A stretch of DNA of 64,000 nt from Sphingobium sp. 66-54 (GCA_001899715.1 MKWI01000002.1:145409-209408), one strand, 5' to 3'; shown: positions 45,327-56,646, counted from the stretch's first letter. Notes: a model not told the origin generated them from the letters alone. Program-made: numbers and translations.

Positions 45327-46166
45327 CTATTTGTAACGGTTGAGCTTGATCGCATAACGGTAGAGCCGAGGCGGCACCCAATCGCGCAGGAAGTGATCGA
45401 ACTGGACCTTGCGGTCCGCCTTGTCCGCGCTGGCCGGCCGCGCCTTGAACACGGTGGTGCGCTCCGGCAGCGCTTTCACGCCATCCTGCGGGGCGGTGTA
45501 ATAATAGGTCGCGATCGACCGGCGCGAGCGATCCGGCGGGCAGCGCACCGGATCGGGCTGGCCGTGGAAGCTGTCCAGTGCGGTATTGAACACCACCGCG
45601 CGGCCAAGCACCGGCAGGACGGCGTGCTGGCGCTCCTCCATCTTTTGATCCCACAGTTCCAGATGCCCGCCATAGGCGTCCGGCCAGTCGTCGTTGAGAT
45701 AGACGAGCAGGTTGAGCCGCCGCTCCAGGTTCATGAGCTTGTGGATGTTGAAATCCGCATGCACGCCCAGATGGCCGCCGCTCTTGGTCTCGTGCAGGCC
45801 GCCGCCCATATAATAAGGATCGGCGATCAGCCCCTTGATGCCGGTCATCGCTTGCAGGAAGCGCAGGATCGCCGGGCTGTTCAGCTCGGTGACGAGGTTG
45901 CGCATCCGCCGGCCGGGAATATCCCGCGGCGGATACTGGAATTTCAGCCGTTCCTGATCGCGGTCGAAATAGCTCTTGCCGTTGCTGTCCGGGAACTCGC
46001 CCAGCAGGCCGCGCAGGAAGTCGACGGGGAGAAACTCGTCCATGACGATATGGGGGAAAGGCTCCGCGCTCTGGTAGCGCTCGGCCAGCGCGGCGCCGGC
46101 CGCCTTGGCTTCCTCCTCATCGAAAAAGATGTAGCCGTCCTGCTCCTTGGGGGTCAGAATCGCCAT
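45327..46166 (-). CDS. 2OG-Fe(II) oxygenase (prolyl 4-hydroxylase-like)
   Basis: A 279-residue dioxygenase needing iron and 2-oxoglutarate. The iron ligands are H136-x-D138 (GVHADFN) and H201 (SFHGQPDP), and the 2-oxoglutarate-binding arginine is R215 or R216 (SRRSIATYYYT). The N-terminal FPHIVMDEFLPVDFLRGLL and the end LRDWVPPRLYRYAIKLNRYK are typical of a bacterial family acting on unknown proteins or cell-envelope substrates. The start at 46166 is chosen because homologous sequence begins there; an upstream in-frame ATG at 46259 is possible. Confidence 0.9.
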   Translation of the reverse strand: MAILTPKEQDGYIFFDEEEAKAAGAALAERYQSAEPFPHIVMDEFLPVDFLRGLLGEFPDSNGKSYFDRDQERLKFQYPPRDIPGRRMRNLVTELNSPAILRFLQAMTGIKGLIADPYYMGGGLHETKSGGHLGVHADFNIHKLMNLERRLNLLVYLNDDWPDAYGGHLELWDQKMEERQHAVLPVLGRAVVFNTALDSFHGQPDPVRCPPDRSRRSIATYYYTAPQDGVKALPERTTVFKARPASADKADRKVQFDHFLRDWVPPRLYRYAIKLNRYK

Positions 46167-46380
46167 TGGGTGTCGAATCCTTCGTTCAAGCGCAGCGGGG
46201 TCCCAGTCTAGCAAGGGCTCCTCTCCGATACAAAAGCGCATATTTGGTAAAGGCCGCATGATACGGGCCGGGCGTCCCACGCCATGAGCGGGTGCCCGCC
46301 CGCGCCGGGCCGCGCCGTGATCCTGCTTTGTTCCCACACGCCCATTGCCGCCGGCCACACCGCGCGCCATATTCGCGCCC

Positions 46381-48576
<2,196 letters not shown>

Positions 48577-48766
48577 AGGTCGTCTTGATACCAAGCCCTG
48601 CCCCTTCAGGGGAGTGGGGTGGGGCCGCGCAGACAGGCGCCATCAAGGCCCCATCAAGAACAGCGCCTACAGAAACAGGAACCCCGCATCCCGGCTTCAC
48701 GATCTGGCACACAGCCACGGCGGGCAGCTCTGCCCGGCGGGAACAGCCCCACCCCAACAGAAACCC

Positions 48767-48788
48767 CGTGCTCCTGCGCAGGAGCACG
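48767..48788. repeat. Collapsed family A repeat: perfect palindrome
   Basis: CGTGCTCCTGC joined directly to GCAGGAGCACG, a perfect 22-base palindrome. It looks like one left half-arm fused to one right half-arm, with the middle of the element lost. Confidence 0.85.
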
Positions 48789-48878
48789 CCGCTTGCAAAC
48801 GCCCCGCGCCCGATGAGCGATAGGGAATGGCATGGGATGAGGGGTATTTCTCGAAACACCCCGTTTCTCTCGAAATCT

Positions 48879-49003
48879 CCGTTCGCCCCGAGCTTGTCGA
48901 AGGGCCGTCCCGAGCGCTTTTCTTGGCGGGCAGTCGAGGGGACGTCCGCAGCTTCCGGTTGAAGAAAAAGGCCCAGTCTCTCGACAAGCCCAGGGCGAAC
49001 GGA
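48879..49003. repeat. Inverted repeat, family D, copy 3
   Basis: The left end CCGTTCGCCCCGAGCTTGTC is mirrored by GACAAGCCCAGGGCGAACGG at the right end, with about 80 bases between. The arms are nearly complementary, so the transcript could form a long stem. Confidence 0.85.
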
Positions 49004-49105
49004 GGACCGCTTTCAAGATTCTCGCGGCCCTCAGCGGACCCCGCCCACCCCCTTGAACCCGGCCCCCACGCGGCCTATCGCGGCGCCATCAGCAGGGAAC
49101 CGCCA

Positions 49106-50629
49106 ATGACCGTCACCATCCGCACCGCAGATCTCATCGAGAGCGTGGCCGACGCGCTCCAGTTCATCAGCTACTATCACCCGATGGATTATATCCGCGC
49201 GCTGGGCGAGGCTTACGAGACCGAGCAGGCGCCGGCGGCAAAGGATGCCATCGCGCAAATCCTCACCAACAGCCGCATGTGCGCGGAGGGCCACCGGCCG
49301 ATCTGCCAGGACACCGGCATCGTCAACATCTTCGTCAAATGGGGCATGGACTGTCGGCTCGATGACACGACGCGCTCGCTGCAAGAGATCGTCGATGAGG
49401 GCGTACGCCGCGCCTATCTCCACCCGGAGAACAAGCTGCGCGCCTCCGTCCTCGCCGACCCCGCCTTCACCCGCCGCAACACGAAGGATAACACGCCAAG
49501 CGTGCTGCATGTCGAGATGGTGCCCGGCGCCACGGTCAGCATCGACGTGGCGGCCAAGGGCGGCGGCAGCGAGGCCAAGTCCAAGTTCAAGATGATGAAC
49601 CCCAGCGACAATATCGTCGAATGGGTGCTGGAGATGATCCCGCAGATGGGCGCCGGCTGGTGCCCGCCCGGCATGCTCGGCATCGGCATCGGCGGCACGG
49701 CGGAGCATTGCGTCCACCTCGCCAAGAAGGCGCTGATGGACCCGATCGACATGGGTCCGCTCAAGGCGCGCGGGCCGCAAAACGACATCGAGGCGCTGCG
49801 CATCGAGATTTTCGACGCGGTCAACGCGCTCGGCATCGGCGCGCAGGGGCTGGGCGGCCTCGCCACCATTCTCGACGTCAAGATCATGGACGCGCCGTGC
49901 CACGCGGCCAACAAGCCGATCGCGATGATCCCCAACTGCGCCGCGACCCGCCACGCGCATGTCACGCTCGACGGCTCCGGCCCGGCCTATCTGGAGACGC
50001 CGGACCTCTCCGCATGGCCCAAAGTCGACTGGGCGCCGGACAGCAGCGCGATCCGCGTCGATCTCGATGCCCTCACCCCCGAGACGGTGCGGAGCTGGAG
50101 GCAGGGCGACCGGCTGCTGCTGAGCGGCAAGATGCTGACCGGGCGCGACGCCGCCCACAAGCGCATCCAGGACATGCTGGCGCGCGGCGAAGAGCTGCCG
50201 GTCGAGTTCAAGGGCCGCGTCATCTATTATGTCGGCCCGGTCGATCCGGTCGGTGAGGAGATTGTCGGACCCGCCGGCCCCACCACCGCGACGCGGATGG
50301 ACAAGTTCACCCGCATGATGCTGGAGCAGGGCCTGCTGGCGATGGTCGGCAAGGCCGAGCGTGGCCCCATGGCGGTCGACGCGATCCGCGACCACCGGAG
50401 CGCCTATCTCATGGCGGTGGGCGGCGCGGCCTATCTGGTCGCCCGCGCGATCAAGGGCAGCAAGGTCGTCGGCTTCGCGGACCTCGGCATGGAGGCGATC
50501 TACGAGTTCGAGGTGAAGGACTTCCCCGTCACCGTCGCAGTCGACAGCGAGGGGAACAACGTCCACCAGCTCGCCCCGCTGGTCTGGCGCGAGAAGATCG
50601 CCAGGGAAAAGCTGCTGGAAAAGGCCTGA
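49106..50629 (+). CDS. Fumarate hydratase, class I (iron-sulfur)
   Basis: Reversible hydration of fumarate to malate by a [4Fe-4S] class I enzyme. The 507-residue protein has both the alpha region (about 1-290) and beta region (about 300-507) fused, as in FumA/FumB. Cluster cysteines are likely in RPICQDTGI, GAGWCPPGMLGIGIGG and IPNCAATRHAH. The C-terminal GPTTATRMDKFTRMMLEQGLLAMVGKAERG is characteristic. The start at 49106 matches the family; the longer ORF runs back through a repeat. Confidence 0.96.
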   Translation: MTVTIRTADLIESVADALQFISYYHPMDYIRALGEAYETEQAPAAKDAIAQILTNSRMCAEGHRPICQDTGIVNIFVKWGMDCRLDDTTRSLQEIVDEGVRRAYLHPENKLRASVLADPAFTRRNTKDNTPSVLHVEMVPGATVSIDVAAKGGGSEAKSKFKMMNPSDNIVEWVLEMIPQMGAGWCPPGMLGIGIGGTAEHCVHLAKKALMDPIDMGPLKARGPQNDIEALRIEIFDAVNALGIGAQGLGGLATILDVKIMDAPCHAANKPIAMIPNCAATRHAHVTLDGSGPAYLETPDLSAWPKVDWAPDSSAIRVDLDALTPETVRSWRQGDRLLLSGKMLTGRDAAHKRIQDMLARGEELPVEFKGRVIYYVGPVDPVGEEIVGPAGPTTATRMDKFTRMMLEQGLLAMVGKAERGPMAVDAIRDHRSAYLMAVGGAAYLVARAIKGSKVVGFADLGMEAIYEFEVKDFPVTVAVDSEGNNVHQLAPLVWREKIAREKLLEKA

Positions 50630-50975
50630 GCGCCCCCATGGCGGACGCCGGCCCTCCAGCGATCCGCCTCAAGCCACCGGCAGACCAGCGCACCCACCCC
50701 CGGTCGTGCTCCTGCGAAAGCAGGAGTCCAGGGCGAGAGGGCACTGCGGCCGGATCCCGGACCCTGCCTTCGCAGGAGCGCATCTTGGCTTAGACAGCAC
50801 CACCGGCGGAGGCTGGCGGCCGGCGGAGGCTGGCGGACTGCGCGTGGGCACGGCGCCGGCCGGCTTCATATTCATATTCCGGCACCGCCCCGGTTTGCAC
50901 GCCCAAGCGCTCTCAAGCCGCCGATAATCCCGCGCGCACCGCCACTCCGCCCCATGCCCCAGCGCAGGTCCCGGC
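50630..50975. other. Convergent intergenic gap with a family A repeat
   Basis: A 346-base gap containing a family A repeat (50704-50781) and a short direct duplication of GCGGAGGCTGGCGG at 50813 and 50825. No gene is seen. Confidence 0.55.
50704..50781. repeat. Double-hairpin inverted repeat, family A, copy 7
   Basis: The left arm CGTGCTCCTGCGAAAGCAGG with AGTCCAGGGC, and the right arm GACCCTGCCTTCGCAGGAGC. It lies between the fumarase stop and the ArsR-methyltransferase stop. Confidence 0.85.
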
Positions 50976-51920
50976 TCACGCGGCCGCAATGCTCTGCCGC
51001 TCGCCGAGCCACAGCTTGACGGTCAGTTCCCCCCCGGCCAGCGTCTCGATGTCCGCCATCGTCACCCCGGCGGCGGCATACCAGGCGGCGATTTGCCGGT
51101 CCGAGAAGCCGAGGCGGGCGTGGGCGTCGCGCACACGCAGTTCCTCGCGGTCGTGCGGCGCGAAGTCGACGATGAGCAGGCGCCCGCCGTCGCTCAGCGT
51201 GCGCGCCGTCTCCGCGATCACATGCTCGGGCGCGGGCGCATAATGCAGCACCTGATGGAGGATCGCGGTGTCCGCCGTGGCGCTGCCGATCGGCAAGTGG
51301 TTGAAGTCCCCGGCGAGGAAGCGGACCTTGTCGGCGCTCTCCGGCGGTAGCTTGCCGCGCGCCAGCCGCAGCATCTCGGCGCTGCGGTCGATGGCGGTGA
51401 CGCTGCGCGCGGCGGGAGCGAACAGGGTCGCCATGCGCCCGGTGCCGGTGCCGATATCGAGCAGGCGACCGAGCGGCCGGGCGGCGAGCATCCGCGCCAT
51501 CGCCCGCTCGACCTGCGCCTCCGGCACATAGAGCGAGCGCAGCGCATCCCATTGCTCGGCGTGGCTCGCGAAATAGCCCTCGGCCGCCCGCGCCCGCTCG
51601 GCCCGCACGGCGGCGAGCCGCGCCTGATCAGCCTCGATCCAAAGCCGCTCGCTGTCCGATGGGGGCACGGCGTCCAGAAACGCGCCGAGCGCGGCCGCCC
51701 CCTCGCGCCGCAGGGCGAGGAACACCCAGCTCCCTTCCTTGCGCCGGTCGGCCAGCCCGGCCTCCACCAAGATGCGCACATGGCGCGAGACGCGCGGCTG
51801 GCTCTGCCCGACGACGACGGCGACCTCGCCCACCGCCAGCTCCATTTCGCGCAGCAGATGGACGATTCGCAGCCGCGTCGGGTCGGCGAGTGCGCGGAAA
51901 AGATCGAGCTGGCCCAGCAT
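50976..51920 (-). CDS. ArsR-type winged-helix regulator fused to a SAM-dependent methyltransferase
   Basis: A 314-residue fusion. The N-terminal ArsR/SmtB winged helix (about 1-95) reads LDLFRALADPTRLRIVHLLREMELAVGEVAVVVGQSQPRVSRHVRILVEAGLADRRKEGSWVFLAL. The C-terminal class I methyltransferase (about 120-310) has the SAM loop LLDIGTGTGRMATLFA, then VTAIDRSAEML and LAGDFNHLP. No metal-binding cysteine pair is seen in the ArsR helix, so the sensed signal may be SAM or a methyl acceptor. Such fusions often precede metF/metH, but here the downstream neighbour is the convergent fumarase gene. The GGAGGAGG site fixes the start. Confidence 0.92.
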   Translation of the reverse strand: MLGQLDLFRALADPTRLRIVHLLREMELAVGEVAVVVGQSQPRVSRHVRILVEAGLADRRKEGSWVFLALRREGAAALGAFLDAVPPSDSERLWIEADQARLAAVRAERARAAEGYFASHAEQWDALRSLYVPEAQVERAMARMLAARPLGRLLDIGTGTGRMATLFAPAARSVTAIDRSAEMLRLARGKLPPESADKVRFLAGDFNHLPIGSATADTAILHQVLHYAPAPEHVIAETARTLSDGGRLLIVDFAPHDREELRVRDAHARLGFSDRQIAAWYAAAGVTMADIETLAGGELTVKLWLGERQSIAAA

Positions 51921-52106
51921 CCTCCTCCGTTTAGGCGAGTCTCGCGCCGGGTCAAAGCGTGCGAAAGATAATCCCACTTTCGTTCAGCTTTGCGCAAGGG
52001 ATTGCGTTGGCGACGACAAACCGATACGACTCGCGCTCGCAGGCTTTAAGGGGGGGGACCCCTTCCGTAGTTTCTGCGCGGTATGAATTCATCAAGGGGT
52101 TTGCCC

Positions 52107-52325
52107 ATGACCAAGACTATTGCTTTCTCGCTCGTTCTGGCCGCGTCGCTCGGTCTTGCCGCCTGCTCGCAGCAGGAGGCCAACAACGTCGTCAACGACA
52201 CCGCCGATGCCACCAACGACATCGCGAACAGCGCTGACAGCGCGATGGTGGCTGCGAGCAATGCTCTGGACAATGCGTCGAACGCCGTCGCCAACGCGAC
52301 GAACGCGGTCGAAAACGCGAACTGA
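52107..52325 (+). CDS. Small Ala/Asn-rich lipoprotein
   Basis: A 72-residue predicted lipoprotein: signal MTKTIAFSLVLAASLGLAAC with lipobox LAAC (Cys at 20). The mature part has repeated NA/DA units (VVNDTADATNDIANSADSA..., ALDNASNAVANATNAVENAN) that should form one amphipathic, possibly coiled-coil helix, rather like Lpp or entericidin-type small lipoproteins. The start at 52107 has AAGGGG upstream. The gene is monocistronic with a strong terminator 33 bases downstream. Confidence 0.85.
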   Translation: MTKTIAFSLVLAASLGLAACSQQEANNVVNDTADATNDIANSADSAMVAASNALDNASNAVANATNAVENAN

Positions 52326-52357
52326 TCTTCGCAACGGAGCAACACAGTTCTTGGTTA

Positions 52358-52386
52358 GGGCCGCTGGGTGATCCGGCGGCCCTTTT
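52358..52386 (+). terminator. Rho-independent terminator of the small lipoprotein gene
   Basis: GGGCCGC pairs with GCGGCCC around an 11-base loop and is followed by TTTT. Confidence 0.85.
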
Positions 52387-52587
52387 CATTGGGCCCGGAG
52401 GCTGGCCCCATCGAACCGCTCCGTAGAGGCAGCCTCCGTCCAGAACGGCATGTCCTCCCGCGCAGGCAGAAGCCCACCTGCCGCTGCCTTCCGGCCTTCA
52501 TGGGCAAGCATGGCGCTCCCCTCAGGGTGGATTGCGAACCGACGGCAATCACAGCGCAGAGCCGCCAGACCTGAATGTCGCCCCGCC

Positions 52588-53025
52588 CTAGCGGAACACC
52601 CACTGCCGGTTGAGCACGAACACCAGCGCCGGTGTGACGAGGCCCATCGCCGGCACCGGCGACCAGAGCGGCCAGCCGAGCAGGTCGACGCACAGCCACA
52701 CCCACAGCGCATTGAGGCCAAGGCTCAGCAGCGAGACGGCCACGAAGCGCACGCAGCGCGCCACCGGCCGGTCGCGGCTGCCGTGGCCGCGGAAGGTGAA
52801 GCGGCCGTGGAGCACATAACCGCTCGCCACCGCGACGAGATAGCCAAGGAAATTGGCGAGCTGCGGATGCACCCCCGCCCGGTCCGCCAGCACCCAGTAG
52901 ACCGCCGCCTGCAACGCGGTGACGAACCCGCCGGTCAGGCCATAGCGGATGAGCTGGCCGCCCATCACACCGCTCACTGGGCCGCCCGCCGCGCCGTCGC
53001 TGCCATCCTCCATCCCGTTCGCCAA
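52588..53025 (-). CDS. GtrA family membrane protein
   Basis: A 145-residue GtrA-type protein with four TM helices. The family pattern is present: LIRYGLTGGFVTALQAAVYWVLA, LANFLGYLVAVASGYVLHGRFTF and the end LVFVLNRQWVF. GtrA proteins are thought to flip polyprenyl-phosphate-linked glucose or related lipid sugars. The gene is divergent from a large GT-C protein gene, the kind of enzyme that would use such a donor. An N-terminal Gly-rich tail of about 22 residues is extra. Confidence 0.92.
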   Translation of the reverse strand: MANGMEDGSDGAAGGPVSGVMGGQLIRYGLTGGFVTALQAAVYWVLADRAGVHPQLANFLGYLVAVASGYVLHGRFTFRGHGSRDRPVARCVRFVAVSLLSLGLNALWVWLCVDLLGWPLWSPVPAMGLVTPALVFVLNRQWVFR

Positions 53026-53233
53026 GCAAATGCCCCGTTGCGCTTTCGATCCACTCGGCTAAGCCCCTAGATCGTGTATCCCAGACCGGCAACGGCCGTG
53101 ATTGCCCGCAGGCATCTGCCGGCAACAAACGCTTCCTCACGCCGCAGCCCCCGCTGCGCACGGAAGCCCCGTGCCGATCGCCCGCGCCGCCAGCCCATCG
53201 GCACATCCGCCGGTCAGGGGACCCCCTGCGTCC

Positions 53234-55258
53234 ATGTCCGCTGATCCTGCACCGCGCCCCGGCGCCCGCTGGCGCCGCTGGCTTGCCGCGCTCGACCGCT
53301 TCGGCCACCGCGAATGGCGCTGGATCGTCGTCATCGCCTGGCTGCTGATCGCCGCCGCCTATCTGGACCGCTACGCCACCGCCATCCACTATCTCTCGCT
53401 CGGCGATACCGACGACAATATGCGCTACCTGCAAGTGCGCGACTGGCTGAACGGCCAGAGCTGGTGGGACTTGCGGCAATATCGGCTCGATCCGCCGGGC
53501 GGCGCCGACATCCACTGGAGCCGGCTGGTCGATCTGCCCATCGCCGGGCTGATGCTGGTCTTCCGCCTGTTCACCGATCCGGCGCGGGCGGACGAGCTGG
53601 CGCTCGGCGTCGCCCCGCTGCTGCCGCTGCTGGTGCTGATGCTGGCGCTCGCCTTCCTCGCCCGCCGCCTCGCGCGGGATGGGCGCGGGCACGGCTGGAT
53701 CGCCGCCATGCTGCTGCCGCTGGGCGCCGGCATGGGCCTCTCCATGTTCATGCCGCTGCGGGTCGATCATCATGGCTGGCAGCTTGCGCTCACCGCGACG
53801 ACGCTGGCCGGGCTGGTCGACCGCAAGTGGCGGCGCGGTGGCGTCGTCGCCGGCATCTCCAGCGCCGCTTCGGTGGTGATCGGCATGGAGATGATGGTCT
53901 ATCTCGCCGGCGCCGGCGCGCTGGTGGCGCTGCGCTGGATCTTCAAGGAGGGCGCGGCACGGCGGCTGCGCCCCTATGCGCTCAGCCTCGGCGGCACCAC
54001 GGCGCTCGGCTATGCGCTGTTCGCCAGCAACGCCAACCGGCTGCCGGTGTGCGATGCGCTCTCGCCGGTGTGGACCAGCATCCTCGTGCTCGCCGCCGGG
54101 GTGCTGCTGGTCATCACTTACCTGCCGCTCAAGGGCTGGCCGCAGCGCTTCATCGCCGCCGCCATCGGCGGGCTGATCGTCGGCGGCTTCGCGCTTGCCG
54201 CCTGGCCGCAGTGCATCCTGAGCGGCGCCTACCAGATTTCCCCCGAGCTGGAGCGGAGCTGGCTGGTCTATATCCGCGAGGCCAAGCCCATCTACGTGCA
54301 GGCCGCCTCAAGCTGGGTGCCGATGATCGCGCTGCCGGCCACCGGCCTGCTCTGTGCGCTGGCCGGCTGCTGGGCAGCGCGGCGGGACAGCGAGCGGCTG
54401 TGGGCGTGGGGTACGGTGACGCTGATGATCGCCTTCGCCATCGCCCTCACCTTCTGGCAGATCCGCGCCGGCCCGGCCGCGCAACTGCTCGCCATTCCGC
54501 CGGTCGCCTGGGCGATGTGGGCGCTGCTCGCGGCGCTGTTCACCGCCCCGCTGGCGCTGCGGCTGCCTGGCCTCATCGGCCTCGTCCTGCTCGGCTGCGC
54601 CGCCAACGCCTATTCGCTCTACCCGCTCGCAGCCAAGGCGTTTGCGGGCAACAAGGCGGTGCCCGCTCCGTCGACCGTCGCAACGGTGGCCAACGCGAGC
54701 AATACCGGCAACGCGGCAGAGAAACCGGCGGACCGGCGCGAGCGGACCATCACCAACGCCTCGGCCCCCGCCCCCAACGCCACCGCCATCCGCCAGACGT
54801 CGCGCCGTTCGGAGGCGCGCTGCCGCACCCAGCCGGCGCTGCTCGCGCTCAACCAGATCGCCCCGGCGACCATCTTCACGCTGGTCGACCTCGGCCCGCG
54901 TCTGATCGCCGTCACCCACCACCGCGCCATCGCCGGGCCCTATCATCGCAACGGCAAGGCGATTCTCGACATCCACCACGCGTTCGACGGCACGCCCGAG
55001 CAGTTCCGCGCCATCGCAGCGGCGCATGGCGCCCGCTACCTGCTCTACTGCCCCAACTTCCCGGAAGGGACGATCTACCAGCGCCGCAGCCCGGACGGCT
55101 TCTACGCGCGGCTGGTGCGCGGCGAGCGGATGCCGTTTCTCACCGCCGTGCCGCTTAAGTTCGGCACGCAACTGCCCTTCACCCTCTACCGCATCGCCCC
55201 GCTGGGCAATGAGGATGAGGACGAACCCGCGCCGGCCAAAAAGAAACGCCGGCGGTAG
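53234..55258 (+). CDS. Large GT-C-fold membrane protein (putative glycosyltransferase)
   Basis: A 674-residue polytopic protein with about 11-12 TM helices and a soluble C-terminal domain (about 460-674). After TM1 comes GDTDDNMRYLQVRDWLNGQSWWDLRQYRLDPPGGADIHWSRL (58-98), matching the first periplasmic loop of STT3/PglB-like and related GT-C enzymes with acidic metal ligands. The C-terminal domain includes RCRTQPALLALNQIAPATIF and RYLLYCPNFPEG, and ends in a basic KKKRRR tail. The start is uncertain: 53234 gives a short cytoplasmic leader before TM1. Substrate unknown; paired with the divergent GtrA gene. Confidence 0.75.
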   Translation: MSADPAPRPGARWRRWLAALDRFGHREWRWIVVIAWLLIAAAYLDRYATAIHYLSLGDTDDNMRYLQVRDWLNGQSWWDLRQYRLDPPGGADIHWSRLVDLPIAGLMLVFRLFTDPARADELALGVAPLLPLLVLMLALAFLARRLARDGRGHGWIAAMLLPLGAGMGLSMFMPLRVDHHGWQLALTATTLAGLVDRKWRRGGVVAGISSAASVVIGMEMMVYLAGAGALVALRWIFKEGAARRLRPYALSLGGTTALGYALFASNANRLPVCDALSPVWTSILVLAAGVLLVITYLPLKGWPQRFIAAAIGGLIVGGFALAAWPQCILSGAYQISPELERSWLVYIREAKPIYVQAASSWVPMIALPATGLLCALAGCWAARRDSERLWAWGTVTLMIAFAIALTFWQIRAGPAAQLLAIPPVAWAMWALLAALFTAPLALRLPGLIGLVLLGCAANAYSLYPLAAKAFAGNKAVPAPSTVATVANASNTGNAAEKPADRRERTITNASAPAPNATAIRQTSRRSEARCRTQPALLALNQIAPATIFTLVDLGPRLIAVTHHRAIAGPYHRNGKAILDIHHAFDGTPEQFRAIAAAHGARYLLYCPNFPEGTIYQRRSPDGFYARLVRGERMPFLTAVPLKFGTQLPFTLYRIAPLGNEDEDEPAPAKKKRRR

Positions 55259-55297
55259 GGGAGACGGCGGCCTCACCGATGCCTGGCAACGATCCAT

Positions 55298-55326
55298 CGT
55301 CACCCTGGACTTGATCCGGGGTGACG
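55298..55326. repeat. Short palindromic repeat, family E
   Basis: CGTCACCCTGGACTTGATCC mirrored by GGATCAAGT-type symmetry, ending CCGGGGTGACG. It is related to the element at 15060. Confidence 0.65.
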
Positions 55327-55382
55327 AGAGGGAGCGGGATGCAAGAACAAGAACCAGTGTGACCACACCGCTCGAACCACGC

Positions 55383-55460
55383 CGTGCTCCTGCGCAGGCA
55401 GGAGCCCAGGGCAGAAAAGAGCCGCTCATGCTCCCCGAAGCCCTGCTTTCGCGGGAGCGC
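55383..55460. repeat. Double-hairpin inverted repeat, family A, copy 8
   Basis: The arms CGTGCTCCTGCGCAGGCAGG and CCCTGCTTTCGCGGGAGCGC flank GCCCAGGGC and the GCAGAAAAGAGCCGCTCATG central variant. It lies in the convergent gap between the GT-C gene and tadA. Confidence 0.85.
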
Positions 55461-55539
55461 TATGCCCCTCCCACCTAGGAGCAGCATCAACCAGCGCCCA
55501 CCGCCAAGCCGCTCAAGCGCCCCATTCACCCTCGGGCAA

Positions 55540-55998
55540 TTACCGCCGCACCGCAAAAAAGCCGCGCAACAGCTCGGCCGCCGCCCCCTCTCCAATACCG
55601 GAGAACAGCTCCGGCCGATGGTGGCACTGCGGCTGGGCAAAGACGCGCGCGCCATGGTCCACGCCGCCGCCCTTGGGATCGGGCGCGCCGTAATAAAGTC
55701 GCGCGATGCGGGCATGGGCGATGGCGCCGGCGCACATGGCGCAGGGCTCCAGCGTCACCCACAGGTCGCAGCCGGTCAGCCGCTCCTGCCCGAGCGCGGT
55801 GCAGGCGGCGCGAATCGCGACGATCTCGGCGTGAGCGGTGGGGTCGCCGTCGCGGCGGTTGCGATTCTCGCCCGTCGCGATCACCGCGCCCGCGCGGGTA
55901 ACGACCGCGCCGATCGGCACCTCCCCCGCCGCCCCGGCCGCGGCGGCGGCGGCGAGCGCGAGGCGCATCGGCTCGGGCAGAGGAAAAGGATCGGCCAT
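55540..55998 (-). CDS. tadA: tRNA-specific adenosine deaminase
   Basis: Deaminates A34 to inosine in the tRNA-Arg anticodon. In the 152-residue zinc deaminase the active site is H56-A-E58 (DPTAHAEIVAIRAA) and P-C86-x2-C89 (LEPCAMCAGA). The family end GGGVDHGARVFAQPQCHHRPELFSGIGEGAAAELLRGFF is present. It stands between a convergent gap and rpmB. The 298-base gap to rpmB contains only the rpmB promoter. Confidence 0.96.
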   Translation of the reverse strand: MADPFPLPEPMRLALAAAAAAGAAGEVPIGAVVTRAGAVIATGENRNRRDGDPTAHAEIVAIRAACTALGQERLTGCDLWVTLEPCAMCAGAIAHARIARLYYGAPDPKGGGVDHGARVFAQPQCHHRPELFSGIGEGAAAELLRGFFAVRR

Positions 55999-56227
55999 CG
56001 CACAGCCCTAGGACGGATCGCCGCCCGGCCCATGCGGGGCTGCGAATGGCGGTTCCCCGCGTTTCCGGTGTTCGCGGACCGGCAGTCTGCTGCGCTCCGG
56101 GTCACGAAAAGCCACCATGTTCGCCTCCACCTGAGCTGACCGTCGATCCGTCCCTAGAGGATTGCCTGGCGATTGAGAACCGGGCATGGAGAGCGGCCGG
56201 CAAGCGTGGTTTCACCGGGAAAGCGCC

Positions 56228-56256
56228 TTGACGATCCGGCTGCGAACCGCTATCCG
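56228..56256 (+). promoter_or_regulatory. Putative sigma-70 promoter of rpmB
   Basis: TTGACG (56228-56233), 17 bases, then TATCCG (56251-56256), about 40 bases upstream of the L28 start. Confidence 0.55.
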
Positions 56257-56296
56257 CGCCGCTTTCCGAACGTATACAAGATCAGGATCGAACAGC

Positions 56297-56593
56297 ATGT
56301 CGCGCATCTGCGAGTTGACCGGCCGGGGCCGCCAAGTGGGCCACAACGTGTCCCACGCCAACAACAAGACCAAGCGGGTCTTTCTGCCCAACCTGCAGAA
56401 TGTGACGCTGATCTCCGATTCGCTGGAGCGCAGCGTGCGCTTGCGCGTGTCGACCCACGGCCTGCGCTCGGTCGAGCATGTCGGCGGTCTCGACAACTGG
56501 CTGCTCAAGACGGCCGATACCAAGCTCTCGCTGCGGGCCCGCCGCCTGAAGCGCGAGATCGCCAAGAAGGCCGCCGGCGCGCAAGCCGCCTGA
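56297..56593 (+). CDS. rpmB: 50S ribosomal protein L28
   Basis: A 98-residue large-subunit protein: [34 protein letters not shown], then [40 protein letters not shown]. Only one cysteine occurs, so this is the zinc-free form. The start at 56297 is the family N-terminus. The gene is monocistronic with its own promoter and a strong terminator 25 bases after the stop. Confidence 0.97.
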   Translation: MSRICELTGRGRQVGHNVSHANNKTKRVFLPNLQNVTLISDSLERSVRLRVSTHGLRSVEHVGGLDNWLLKTADTKLSLRARRLKREIAKKAAGAQAA

Positions 56594-56618
56594 GCGACCG
56601 ATCAGCGAAAAATGACGG

Positions 56619-56646
56619 AAGGCGGTCCATGCGGGCCGCCTTTTTT
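56619..56646 (+). terminator. Rho-independent terminator of rpmB
   Basis: AAGGCGG pairs with CCGCCTT, then TTTTTT. Confidence 0.9.

Larger units (their letters stand above)
48577..49105. other. Repeat-rich intergenic region between uvrB and the fumarase gene
   Basis: 529 bases without a credible gene. It contains a perfect 22-base family A palindrome (48767-48788) and a complete family D inverted repeat (48879-49003). ORFs spanning it only translate the repeats. Confidence 0.6.
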
